Below are positions 1 to 10,659 of a stretch of 64,000 nucleotides of DNA, piece after piece; the first letter of the stretch is position 1, and the number at the start of each line of letters is the position of its first letter. The position numbers and the translations under genes were made by a program. The notes beneath the pieces are model-generated. The model was not told where the DNA came from, ran no database searches, and was given only the letters and a program-made list of their open reading frames with translations. Location: NCBI GenBank assembly GCA_026707325.1, contig JAPOXA010000206.1:62001-126000 (forward strand), written 5' to 3'. Source of the DNA: Acidobacteriota bacterium. Its GTDB lineage: Bacteria; Acidobacteriota; Thermoanaerobaculia; Multivoradales; Multivoraceae.

Positions 1-194
1 GACAGATCCCTCGACACGAGCAGTGCGCCGGCCTTGGAAGCCAGCGCCTGATCGCGGTACCGCGAGTTGGTCAGAAAGGAGAGATCTCCAGGGCCCGCCG
101 CCATCAGCGTGGCGATGCCGTCGATCGGCCGATCCGGATCGCCCTCGAGGTCAGCTCCAACCATCGCGGCAAGATCGGCGAGGCGGTGGGTCAC
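1..194 (-). CDS. lpxD: UDP-3-O-acylglucosamine N-acyltransferase LpxD, N-terminal part (runs off window)
   Basis: Only the first 64 or so codons are inside the window. The minus-strand frame opens with GTG at 194; an in-frame TAG lies four codons upstream, so this is the most upstream start possible. The peptide contains GDPDRPIDGIATLMAAGPGD followed by LSFLTNSRYRDQALASKAGA, the N-terminal uridine-binding domain pattern of LpxD, which adds the second acyl chain in lipid A synthesis. In many diderms lpxD follows bamA and skp directly; here the same order is kept but a plus-strand PQQ-propeller gene sits in between. The catalytic hexapeptide-repeat domain would lie beyond position 1, so only the family assignment, not activity, can be judged. 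Confidence 0.82.
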   Translation of the reverse strand, partial: MTHRLADLAAMVGADLEGDPDRPIDGIATLMAAGPGDLSFLTNSRYRDQALASKAGALLVSRDL

Positions 195-298
195 GGAGCG
201 AGCCTACCGGAAGCGCGGCACGGCCACCGGCGGAGCGGATACCATGCGCAACGATCCGTAGCCAACGTTTCCTTCCAGCGACCGGGAGGTCCGATTCG

Positions 299-1669
299 AT
301 GAAGAGAGCGACATCGCCCCGACACCGAAGCCACACCGTTGTCCTCGCGACGCTCACCTGCGCCGCGCTCTGCGCCGGCGCGGCTGCCGCAACCGACAAC
401 TGGCCCCAGTTCCGCGGCCCGGGCATGAACCCGGCCGTTTCCGACAACCCCGGGCTGCCTGATCGCTGGAGCCAGACGGAGAACGTGGAGTGGGTCGCCG
501 AGATCCCCGGGCTCGGCTGGTCCAGCCCGATCGTCTGGGGCCATCGGGTGTTTCTGACGACCGCGGTTTCCGAAGGTGACTTCGAGCGTCCGCAGGCCGG
601 TCTCTACGCCGCCCGCGGGCGCAGCGAACCGCCGCAGGCGCGGCACGACTGGCGCGTGTACTGCCTGGATCTTCAAACCGGCGACGTGCTGTGGGAGCGG
701 TCGGTCAAGGCGGGCATTCCCGAGTTCCCGCGCCACCAGAAGCAGACGTACGCCTCGGAGACGCCGACCACCGACGGCGAACGCGTTTACGCGCGCTTCG
801 GCGACCTCGGCGTGTACGCCTTCACGATGGAGGGCGAGTCCGTGTGGAGCTTCGACACGCCCTACCGCCCCACCATGTGGGACTACGGCTCCGCCTCCTC
901 GCCCGTGCTGCACGGCGACTTGCTGATCGTCCTCTACGACAACGAGGAAGAGTCCTGGATCGCCGCTCTCGACAAGCACACCGGCGAAGAGCGCTGGCGC
1001 ACGGTCCGCGAAGAGGTGTCGAGCTGGGCGACGCCGTTCGTCTGGGCGAACGAAGCACGCACCGAGATCGTCACCACCGGCAAGAACCGGATCCGTTCGT
1101 ATGGCCTGGACGGCAAACTGCTCTGGGAGATGGACGGCCGCATGTCCTGGGCGGCCATCGCCACGCCGTTCGCGGCTCACGACATGGTCTACGTCAACTC
1201 CGGCTACTTCCAGGATCAGCGCCGGCCGGTCTTCGCCATCCGCCCGGGGGCGCTGGGCGACATCACCCTGGAAGGGGACGCGACGGAGAGCGAGTTCGTC
1301 GCCTGGCACCAGCCCAAGGCGGGCAACTACAACACCTCGCCGCTGGTCTACAAGGGCGTCTACTACAGCCTGCTGGACCGTGGCTTCTTCGAGGCGTACG
1401 ACGCGCTGACCGGCGAGCCGGTGTACGGCCGGAAGCGCGTGGCGCCCCGCGGCGGCGCCAGCTTCACCTCATCGCCGTGGGCCTACAACGACCGCGTGTT
1501 CGCGCTCAGCGAGCAGGGCGACACGTACGTGATCCGCGCCGGCTCGGAGTACGAGGTGCTCCACACGAACAGCCTCGACGAGATGGCGATGGCGTCGCCG
1601 GCGGTCGCCGGCGACCGGCTGCTGATCCGTACCCGGTCGAAGCTCTACAGTATCCGCGACACGGAGTAG
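299..1669 (+). CDS. Secreted PQQ-type beta-propeller protein
   Basis: 456 residues if started at ATG 299, which has GGGAGG nine bases upstream and gives a normal signal peptide (basic MKRATSPRHR start, then a hydrophobic stretch ending in AGAAAA). The open frame extends back to 23 without a sensible leader. The mature part starts DNWPQFRGPG, the typical opening of PQQ-like propeller proteins, and has repeated Trp-docking blades such as YCLDLQTGDVLWER and AALDKHTGEERWR. No catalytic motif of a quinoprotein dehydrogenase was recognised, so it may be a structural or binding propeller like BamB. Its stop is two bases from the stop of the convergent skp gene, and it lies between skp and lpxD on the opposite strand. 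A BamB-like role is suggested only by this location. Confidence 0.85.
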   Translation: MKRATSPRHRSHTVVLATLTCAALCAGAAAATDNWPQFRGPGMNPAVSDNPGLPDRWSQTENVEWVAEIPGLGWSSPIVWGHRVFLTTAVSEGDFERPQAGLYAARGRSEPPQARHDWRVYCLDLQTGDVLWERSVKAGIPEFPRHQKQTYASETPTTDGERVYARFGDLGVYAFTMEGESVWSFDTPYRPTMWDYGSASSPVLHGDLLIVLYDNEEESWIAALDKHTGEERWRTVREEVSSWATPFVWANEARTEIVTTGKNRIRSYGLDGKLLWEMDGRMSWAAIATPFAAHDMVYVNSGYFQDQRRPVFAIRPGALGDITLEGDATESEFVAWHQPKAGNYNTSPLVYKGVYYSLLDRGFFEAYDALTGEPVYGRKRVAPRGGASFTSSPWAYNDRVFALSEQGDTYVIRAGSEYEVLHTNSLDEMAMASPAVAGDRLLIRTRSKLYSIRDTE

Positions 1670-1671
1670 CG

Positions 1672-2223
1672 CTACTCCGTGGGAGTCGCCGGATAGGCGG
1701 CGTTGTAGCGCTCGATGATCAGGTTCGTGATGTCCGCGGCGTCGGCCGCGAACAGCAGCCCCCCCTGGAACTTGTTGAAGATCGCCGTGTAGCCGAACTC
1801 CCGGCCGACCTGGGAGATGATCGGCAGCACCGCCTGCTCGATCTCGCCGAACCGCTCGCCCTGCACCTTCTGCATCTCGCGGTTCGCGTCGTCCTGGGCG
1901 CGGCGCAGGTCGATCGTCATGTCCTCGAGCCCCTTTTCGAGCTCGGCCAGGCGGTCCTCGGCCAGGGTCAGTCGGCCGTCGTTGTACTGCTTCTGGAGCG
2001 CCGCCAACTGCTCCTGCCTGCTGGTGAGCTCCGCCTGCTTCTCGTCCCGGAGTCGGGTGAGTTCCTGAACCGCGATCTGGCCGCGCGCCGATTCCTGCAG
2101 GAGGCGCTCGACCTCGACCACGGCGATCTTGCTCTGGGCCGCGGCCGGCCCGGCCATGAGGACGCCGGCGATGACCGCGGCGGCCGCCGCGGCCGCGCGG
2201 AATCCAAGGGGTTTGACGTTCAT
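1672..2223 (-). CDS. skp: Periplasmic chaperone, Skp/OmpH family
   Basis: 183 residues with a signal peptide (hydrophobic AAAAAAVIAGVLMAGPAAAQ, cleavage probably after AAAQ). The mature chain begins SKIAVVEVERLLQES, the usual opening strand of OmpH/Skp, and the middle is a long charged helical hairpin (ELTRLRDEKQAELTSRQEQL and onward) as in the tentacles of Skp. The end (FGYTAIFNKFQGGLLFAADA, then DITNLIIERYN) matches the returning body strand. Skp holds unfolded outer-membrane proteins in the periplasm before BamA. It begins 22 bases after the bamA stop on the same strand, the classical gene order. Confidence 0.92.
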   Translation of the reverse strand: MNVKPLGFRAAAAAAAVIAGVLMAGPAAAQSKIAVVEVERLLQESARGQIAVQELTRLRDEKQAELTSRQEQLAALQKQYNDGRLTLAEDRLAELEKGLEDMTIDLRRAQDDANREMQKVQGERFGEIEQAVLPIISQVGREFGYTAIFNKFQGGLLFAADAADITNLIIERYNAAYPATPTE

Positions 2224-2245
2224 CTTCGTAGTTCTCCGTGAGGCG

Positions 2246-4691
2246 TCAGAAGCTGGTTCCGATGCTGAAGTCGAAGCTGTCGAACCGCTCCCGGTCGACG
2301 CCTCCGAGGTTGTCCAGCGGATTCAGGTTCGTAGCGTAGATGAAGCGGAGCGGAGCTCCAAGGATGGGCACGTTGACGCGGAGCTCGATTCCGGCCGACA
2401 TGCGCATGTGGTTGAAGTCGACGTCCTGGTCGTCGCCATAGACGTTGCCGGCGTCGAAAAAGGTCACGACGCGGAAGGGACCGTTGACCAGGGTGTGGTG
2501 CTCGAGGTTGATGACGACGCTCTTGTTGCCGCCCTGGGGAAAGCCGTTCCGGTCGAGAAGGGTGCGGCCGGTCTCCGGATCGCGGACCCAGATGGAACGG
2601 AACGCGAAGCCACGGAGGCTGTTCTCGCCGCCGAGCAGGTAGCGGTCCAGGAAGAACAACTGGCGGAGGTTGCCGGTGTCGTCCTCGCCGAAGGGCTCGA
2701 TGTAGCCGACCTGAATGTTCGCCCGCCCCACCGTCCGCAGCCCGCGCCTCGTCAGCGGCACCGTGATCGCCGCGTTCAGCGACGGGCGGATGAAGAAGGA
2801 CTCGCCGCCCAGGGGGCCGCCGGCGTACTCGAGGGATGCGATCAGGCGCTTGCCCTGGGTCGGCTCGAGGCGGCTGTTGTGGCTGTCGTACTGGTAGGTG
2901 GCAGTGACCGAGCGGCGGTTGAACTGGAATGCCTGCTCGAACGTGTCGCTCGTCGGGTCGTCGCTCTGGTCCGGGTTGTCGAAGAAGTAGAACGTCTGCG
3001 ACTGGTAGCTCTCGATGTCCATGTTGCTGTAGGACATCTGGAGCATTTCCCAGCGGCGGAAGTTCCGGCCGAACGTCAGGATGCCGCCGGCCTCCTTGCT
3101 CCGGTAGCGCTGATCGATCAGGAGGTCGAAGTCCGTGTCCCGGTTGAAGAGCTGGACCCCGAAGTTCTGCGGCCGGTCCTTGACCCAGGGCATGTAGTAG
3201 GAGACGTCGAAGATGTCGCGGTAACGGCCGGTCTGGATCGACACGCCGACGGTCTCGCCGCGGCCCAGGAAGTTGCGGGTGCGCAACGCCGACTGGACGA
3301 AGAAGCCGTCGAGCTCGCTGTAGCCGCCGCCGAACTGAACCTCGGTCTGCCCGGTCTCGCTGCCCTTCACGGTGATGTCGACCTGCTTGTCGTCGGTGTC
3401 GTAGTCGACCTCGACCGGATCGTCCTCGTTGACCACGTAGTACTCGAGCTGGCTGAGCCGCAGCAGGCTGGTGCGCAGCATGCCCGAATTGAAGACGTCG
3501 CCTTCCTTGAGCAGCATCTGGCGACGAAGCACCCGGTCACGGGTCCGGTCGTTGCCGGTGAACTCCATCCGTCCGATCCGGAACTGGTCGTTCTCCTCGA
3601 CCGTCACGAGAATGTCGGCCACCAGATCGTCCCGCTCGACGATCTCCATCTTCACGTCCGCGAAGATGTAGCCGCTGTTCCGGTACAACTCCCCTACCTG
3701 TTCGACGCCCTCGTCGATGATGTCCGAGCGCAGCCAGCCACCCTTGGGCTCCTTGAACATCCGGATCAGGAGTTCCTTCGGCAACACCTCGGCCCCCTCG
3801 ACCTGGACCTCGCCCAGCTTCCAGCGGGGCCCCTCCTCGAGCGGAATCACGAGAGCGAGCTGTCGTTTGCGGTCCTCGATGCGCTCGGCGTTCGGTTTCC
3901 GCTCGATCACGTCGAGTTCGGGTTCACCGACCTCGACGTCCTTGTAACCGAACTGACGGTACAGGCCCTTGACCTTGTCCAGGTCCTCCTGGACCGTGGC
4001 CGAGTTGAACACGTCTCGCTTGCGGATCCGGGTGAGCAGGTTCGACTTCTTCGTCTTCTCCATCTGGCGCCGGAGGCGGCCGGCCGAGAACACCTCGTTG
4101 CCCTCGAAGTCGACCTGGCCGATCTTGACTCTCCCGCCCTCGTCGACGGTGATCAGCACGCGCTTTTCGCCCAGACCCGCGTCCTGGACCTCGATGTGGA
4201 TACCCGCGAACCGGAAACCGCGCTCCTCGTAGAGCTTCTTGATCGCCCCTTCGAGACGCGCCAGTTCGCCCAGGTCCAGCGGCAGGCCCTCGAAGACCGA
4301 GATCCGCTCCCGGTCCGTCATGTCGCCGATGTCGCTCCGCTTCACCTTCTTCAGCCCGTCGTACTCGAGCGAGACGAGGAGCGGCCTTTCCGTGATCGTC
4401 ACCCGGACCAGGACGCCTTCGCCCTGCGCCTCGGCCGCGATCGAGATGTCGTCGATCAGCTTGCGCTCCCAGAGGTCCTTGATCCGCTCGTTCACGCGGC
4501 CGGGATCCCAGGGCTTCCCGGCCTCGATATCCAGGTAGTAGTTCAGGCTGTCTTCGCTCAGCGTCTCGACGCCGGCGTACTCGACCGACTCGATCGGCCG
4601 GCCGACCAGCAACTGGCCCGCGGCCGGTACGGCCAGCAGGAAGACGGCGCCGAGCGCGACCGGCCGTGCCAGCCGTCGAAGGTTCTTTCGA

Positions 4692-4705
<14 letters not shown>
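2246..4705 (-). CDS. bamA: Outer membrane protein assembly factor BamA
   Basis: 819 residues from TTG 4705. That start is preferred because AGGAGG lies nine bases upstream and the product then opens with a signal peptide (MRNPDRKNLRRLARPVALGA, then FLLAVPAAGQ); the frame stays open to 4807 but would give a long unlikely leader. Residues about 30-430 are POTRA repeats (for example IESVEYAGVETLSEDSL and VDFEGNEVFSAGRLRRQ). The C-terminal half is an Omp85 barrel with the conserved lid-loop motif SLRGF and ends in an aromatic residue (FSIGTSF). BamA is the core insertase for outer-membrane beta-barrels. The start overlaps the last 14 bases of clpC, so translation is probably coupled to clpC, an arrangement I do not know from textbook operons. 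Confidence 0.93.
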
Positions 4706-7160
<2,455 letters not shown>

Positions 7161-7166
7161 GACTCA

Positions 7167-7228
7167 CAGTCTATGAGCTTGTGCGCCGGAACGCAGCGAA
7201 GCGAGTCCGGCCACAAGCTCATGGACTG
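7167..7228 (-). promoter_or_regulatory. Long imperfect hairpin in the clpC leader
   Basis: The arms are 7167-7190 and 7206-7228. The outer 17 bases match with one mismatch and the inner six match after one bulge, leaving a loop of about 15 bases. No T-run follows on either side, so it does not look like a simple intrinsic terminator. In clpC mRNA the stem would end six bases before the GTG and cover the normal ribosome-binding position. It could act as a translational control element or be a palindromic repeat unit; no second copy was seen in this window. Confidence 0.5.
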
Positions 7229-7241
7229 AGGACGGGCTGGG

Positions 7242-7271
7242 CCGAAACACCGAGCCCGCGAGGAGTTTCGG
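7242..7271 (-). terminator. Weak hairpin after lolD
   Basis: Seven-base perfect arms (CCGAAAC at 7242-7248 and GTTTCGG at 7265-7271) start a few bases after the lolD stop on the minus strand. There is no T-run, so termination is only possible, and clpC may still be co-transcribed from upstream. Confidence 0.25.
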
Positions 7272-7275
7272 GGCG

Positions 7276-7950
7276 CTATGCCCCCAGGGCCGTCAGGCGG
7301 CCGCCGTCGAGACGGAGCACCTTGCGGCAACGGTTCGCCACTGCCGGATTGTGCGTCACCAGCAACATCGTCGTATCCCGGCGCCTGCGCAGTGTGTCCA
7401 GGAGCTCCAGCACCTGTTCGCCGCTCCGGGAATCCAGGTTGCCGGTCGGTTCGTCGGCCAGGAGCACCGCAGGTTCGAGCACCAGGGCGCGGCAGATCGC
7501 GATCCGCTGCCGCTCGCCGCCGGAGAGCTGCTGCGGGAAGGCGGCGGCACGGTCGGCGAGGCCGACCTGGTCCAGGAGCGCGAGCGCCAGGGCGCTGAGA
7601 GAGGAGGTCGGGCGGCCCGCGATCCGCCCCGGCATCATCACGTTCTCGAGCGCGGTGAAGTCAGGCAGCAGTTGGTGGAACTGGAAGACGAAACCGAGCG
7701 AGCGGTTGCGAAAGCCCGCCAGGGCCGACGGCCTGGACGCGGTGAGATCGACGCCGTCGACTCGAACCGAACCCGCGTCCGGAGTATCGAGGGCGCCCAG
7801 GATGTTGAGGAGCGTCGACTTCCCGGAGCCGGACGGACCGACGATGGCCGCAGTGCTGCCACGCGCGACCTCCAGGTCCACGCCGCGCAGCACCTGCCGC
7901 CGGACCGCGCCGTCCTGGTAGGTCTTTGTAACGCCGTTGACGGCGATCAC
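7276..7950 (-). CDS. lolD: Lipoprotein-releasing ABC transporter ATPase LolD
   Basis: 224 residues. It has Walker A GPSGSGKSTLL near residue 39, the Q-loop region FVFQFHQLLPDFTALENVMM typical of LolD/MacB ATPases, signature LSGGERQR, Walker B LLADEPTGNLD and the switch His in LLVTHNP. It powers extraction of lipoproteins from the inner membrane for delivery to the outer membrane. Its start overlaps the stop of the permease gene by four bases (ATGA, 7947-7950), so the two are one translational unit. Confidence 0.92.
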   Translation of the reverse strand: MIAVNGVTKTYQDGAVRRQVLRGVDLEVARGSTAAIVGPSGSGKSTLLNILGALDTPDAGSVRVDGVDLTASRPSALAGFRNRSLGFVFQFHQLLPDFTALENVMMPGRIAGRPTSSLSALALALLDQVGLADRAAAFPQQLSGGERQRIAICRALVLEPAVLLADEPTGNLDSRSGEQVLELLDTLRRRRDTTMLLVTHNPAVANRCRKVLRLDGGRLTALGA

Positions 7951-9152
7951 GTGCGCGCGCTCCTCATCGCCTCGACCGGGTGAAGCAGGCTCGCCTTGCG
8001 GGCCCCGATCACGGCAGCCGCGGCTGTGAACAGAACGGTCACGACCAGCACGACGAGCACGTCCGTGCCCCGGACCAGGAACGGGACGTAGTCCACGACG
8101 TACACGTCGGACGGCGTGGAGATCACGCGGTAGCGGTCGAGGAACGCCGCGAGCCCCGCGCCTGCCGCGCCGCCCAGGCTGGCGCCGCCCACCGACAGCA
8201 GAGCGCCGAGCAGGAGAAAGACCCTCTGCAAGCGGGCCGGCGGCGCACCCATTGCGGCGAGCACGCCGACCTCGGCGCGCTTGCTCGAAAGCACCATGGA
8301 CAGTGCCGCGAGCAGGGCGAACGAGGCGACCGCGACGATCAATGCCACCGCCGAGAAGACGAGGCCCTTCTCGAGGCGCAACACGAAGAGAAGCGCCCGG
8401 TTGGCCTCCCTCCAGGTGGTCACTGTCGCCACGGCGGGGTCGATTCCCCGGCGCAGAAAGTCACCGATCTCTTCCGGATCCGCCCCCGGAGCAAGCGTCA
8501 GGTCAAGTCGCCTGTCGCCCCCCGCGAACAGGGCGGAAGCCTGCTCGAGCGGCACCAGCACCGGATCGTCCGCCTCCTCGGCACGGCCCGACCTGTAGAT
8601 CAGGTCCACCGGCAGCCTACGGGTCCGCGGCTGCGGCCCGACCGGCGTGAGCCCCGGGCGTGGCGACACGACGCGCACCGTGTCGCCCACGGCCAGCCCC
8701 ATCCGCAGCGCCACGGAAACGGGCACGATCAGACCGGATATCGCCTCCCCCGGGACCGGAATCCAGGGCGGCGGCGTCTTCTCGTAGCCCAGCACCTCCA
8801 CCGCGAACGGACGGTCTTCATCGGCCAGCCAGCCCCGCGCATAGAGCAACTCCTGGACGCCGGCGACACCGTTCGTCGCGGCCGCCAGTTCGGCCAGGTC
8901 CGGCAGGTTTTCCGTCGCCGCCGCGCCCTCGCCAGCGCTTCCGCCGCCGAACTCGATCTGCAGGGCCGGCGTATGCCGCGTCAGGTCCTCCAGCAGGAGG
9001 TTCTGGAAGCCCGCGAGCGCCGCCAGCGCCAGCACCAGCGCCGCCGTACCCACCGCCAGGCCCCCCGCCGTCAGGGTGGACAGCGCCCGGATGTGCGCGT
9101 CCGCGCGAGTGGAGCGGAAGTACCTGACGGCTATGTGCCAGACGAACCCCAC
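7947..9152 (-). CDS. Lipoprotein-releasing ABC transporter permease, LolC/LolE family
   Basis: 401 residues from GTG 9152. It opens with the family pattern IAVRYFRSTRADAHIRALST, has one N-terminal membrane helix (AVGTAALVLALAALAGF), a large periplasmic domain (about 55-260), then three C-terminal helices and the conserved end RKASLLHPVEAMRS. Only one LolC/E-like gene is present, so the complex is probably a homodimer of this permease with LolD. Whether it is nearer LolC or LolE cannot be told by eye. It sits 26 bases after hpt. Confidence 0.9.
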   Translation of the reverse strand: MGFVWHIAVRYFRSTRADAHIRALSTLTAGGLAVGTAALVLALAALAGFQNLLLEDLTRHTPALQIEFGGGSAGEGAAATENLPDLAELAAATNGVAGVQELLYARGWLADEDRPFAVEVLGYEKTPPPWIPVPGEAISGLIVPVSVALRMGLAVGDTVRVVSPRPGLTPVGPQPRTRRLPVDLIYRSGRAEEADDPVLVPLEQASALFAGGDRRLDLTLAPGADPEEIGDFLRRGIDPAVATVTTWREANRALLFVLRLEKGLVFSAVALIVAVASFALLAALSMVLSSKRAEVGVLAAMGAPPARLQRVFLLLGALLSVGGASLGGAAGAGLAAFLDRYRVISTPSDVYVVDYVPFLVRGTDVLVVLVVTVLFTAAAAVIGARKASLLHPVEAMRSART

Positions 9153-9178
9153 GGCGAAGCGAGGCTATCCGCAGCGCG

Positions 9179-9721
9179 CTACTCCGCGTCCGTCTCGTCC
9201 AGCACGCCGATGTAGGGCAGGTTGCGGTAGCGGTCGTCGTAGTCCAGGCCGTAGCCGACGACGAACACGTCGTCCACCTCGAAGCCGCGGTAGTGGATCT
9301 GAACCGGCGTCTCGCGCTTGCAGGCCTTGTCGAGCAGCACGCAGAGCCGCACGGAACGCGCCCCCCGGAACCCCATCAGCGCCATGATCGTCCGCATCGT
9401 GTAGCCGGTATCCACGATGTCCTCGATGAGCAGAACGTCGCGGCCGGCAAGAGAGTGGTCGAGGTCGCGGCGGATCCGCACCTCGCCGGGCGAGGTCGTC
9501 TCGCCCCGGTAGCTCGAGGTCTGGAAGAAGTCCACGACGAGCGGCCGGGACAATCGTTGCAGGAGGTCGGACATGAAGAAGACGGACCCCTTCAGCACGC
9601 CGACGCAGAGCAACTCTTCGCTGTCGGCGTAGTCCCTCTCGATCTCGGCGGCCAACTCGCCGACCCGGCGGTCGAGCACTTCCCTCGAAATCAACTCGCG
9701 CGGCATGCCGTCTTCGGTCAT
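9179..9721 (-). CDS. hpt: Hypoxanthine phosphoribosyltransferase
   Basis: 180 residues from ATG 9721, with GAGGAG five bases upstream. The PRPP-binding loop VLLIEDIVDTGYTM is intact, as are the early LKGSVFFMSDLLQR segment and the C-terminal VGYGLDYDDRYRNLPYIGVL typical of bacterial Hpt. It salvages hypoxanthine or guanine to IMP/GMP in the cytoplasm. It is divergent, 62 bases apart, from a purine nucleoside phosphorylase that would release those bases, so the two salvage steps share one control region. Confidence 0.94.
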   Translation of the reverse strand: MTEDGMPRELISREVLDRRVGELAAEIERDYADSEELLCVGVLKGSVFFMSDLLQRLSRPLVVDFFQTSSYRGETTSPGEVRIRRDLDHSLAGRDVLLIEDIVDTGYTMRTIMALMGFRGARSVRLCVLLDKACKRETPVQIHYRGFEVDDVFVVGYGLDYDDRYRNLPYIGVLDETDAE

Positions 9722-9783
9722 GGAACTCCTCAGGATATGGTCTGCCGCACTCCAAGCCTGGAGCGGGCGACGCGAGAAACGCC

Positions 9784-10656
9784 GTGAATGGACACAAGGA
9801 TACCGGCCCGGACAGGAGTCTCGCGGCCGAACTCGAGGAGAGCCGCCGGCGCTGGCTGGAGGCGGGAATCCCGGTGCCCGAGGCCCTCCTCGTCACCGGC
9901 TCCGGCCTGAGCCTGGATCTCGGCGAGCCGGCGGCGGGTCCGTGGCCGTTTTCGGACCTGTTCCCCTTCGACGTCGAGGCGATCGAGGGGCACGCCGTGA
10001 CCGCCGAACTCGTGCGGACGGGCAACGGCCGGCTGGTCCTCTACAGCCGCGGCCGGTTGCACGCTTACCAGGGCTACACGCCGGCTCAGGTCGTCTACCT
10101 GGTGCGGCTGAGCGCCCTGCTCGGCGCCCGGTCGCTGGTCGTCACGAACGCCGCCGGTTCGCTGCGGCCGGACTTGCCGCCCGGCTCGATCGTGGCCATC
10201 TCAGACCACATCAACCTGGCCGGCCTGAACCCGCTCAGAGGCCGGCTGCCGGCTGCCTGGGGACCGCAGTTCCCCGATCTGGAGAATGCCTACGACCCCG
10301 GCCTGCGCCGCCGGTTCGCCGAACTCGGGGAGCAGGCCGGAATCCCGGTCGGCGAAGGGGTCTACGCCGGCCTGCTCGGGCCTTCCTTCGAGACCCCCGC
10401 CGAGATCCGCGCCTACCGCACCCTGGGCGCCGACCTGGTCGGCATGTCGACCGTGCTCGAGGTGATCGCCGCCCGCCACATGGGACTCCGCGTGCTTGGC
10501 CTTTCCCTGGTCACGAACATGGGCGTGGGGCTCGTCGACGACGCCGTCAACCATCAGGACGTGCTCCGGATCGGCGGCAAGGCCTCCGGCAGCGTCGCCC
10601 GCCTCGTCTCCGACCTGTTTGCGGACGACGCGTTCCGGAACCCGGAATCGAGCTGA
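9784..10656 (+). CDS. Purine nucleoside phosphorylase (trimeric PNP/MTAP type)
   Basis: 290 residues from GTG 9784. Recognisable parts are the phosphate-binding start LLVTGSGLSL, the YSRGRLHAYQGYTPAQVVYL segment (usual form GRxHxYEG), VVTNAAGSLRPDLPPGSIVA, SDHINL, and VGMSTVLEVIAARHMGLRVL with the catalytic Asn in LVTNMGVG. These define the trimeric PNP family that splits inosine or guanosine with phosphate. It is divergent from hpt and followed three bases later by lysS, so it is probably co-transcribed with lysS. Confidence 0.92.
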   Translation: MNGHKDTGPDRSLAAELEESRRRWLEAGIPVPEALLVTGSGLSLDLGEPAAGPWPFSDLFPFDVEAIEGHAVTAELVRTGNGRLVLYSRGRLHAYQGYTPAQVVYLVRLSALLGARSLVVTNAAGSLRPDLPPGSIVAISDHINLAGLNPLRGRLPAAWGPQFPDLENAYDPGLRRRFAELGEQAGIPVGEGVYAGLLGPSFETPAEIRAYRTLGADLVGMSTVLEVIAARHMGLRVLGLSLVTNMGVGLVDDAVNHQDVLRIGGKASGSVARLVSDLFADDAFRNPESS

Positions 10657-10659
10657 GCC

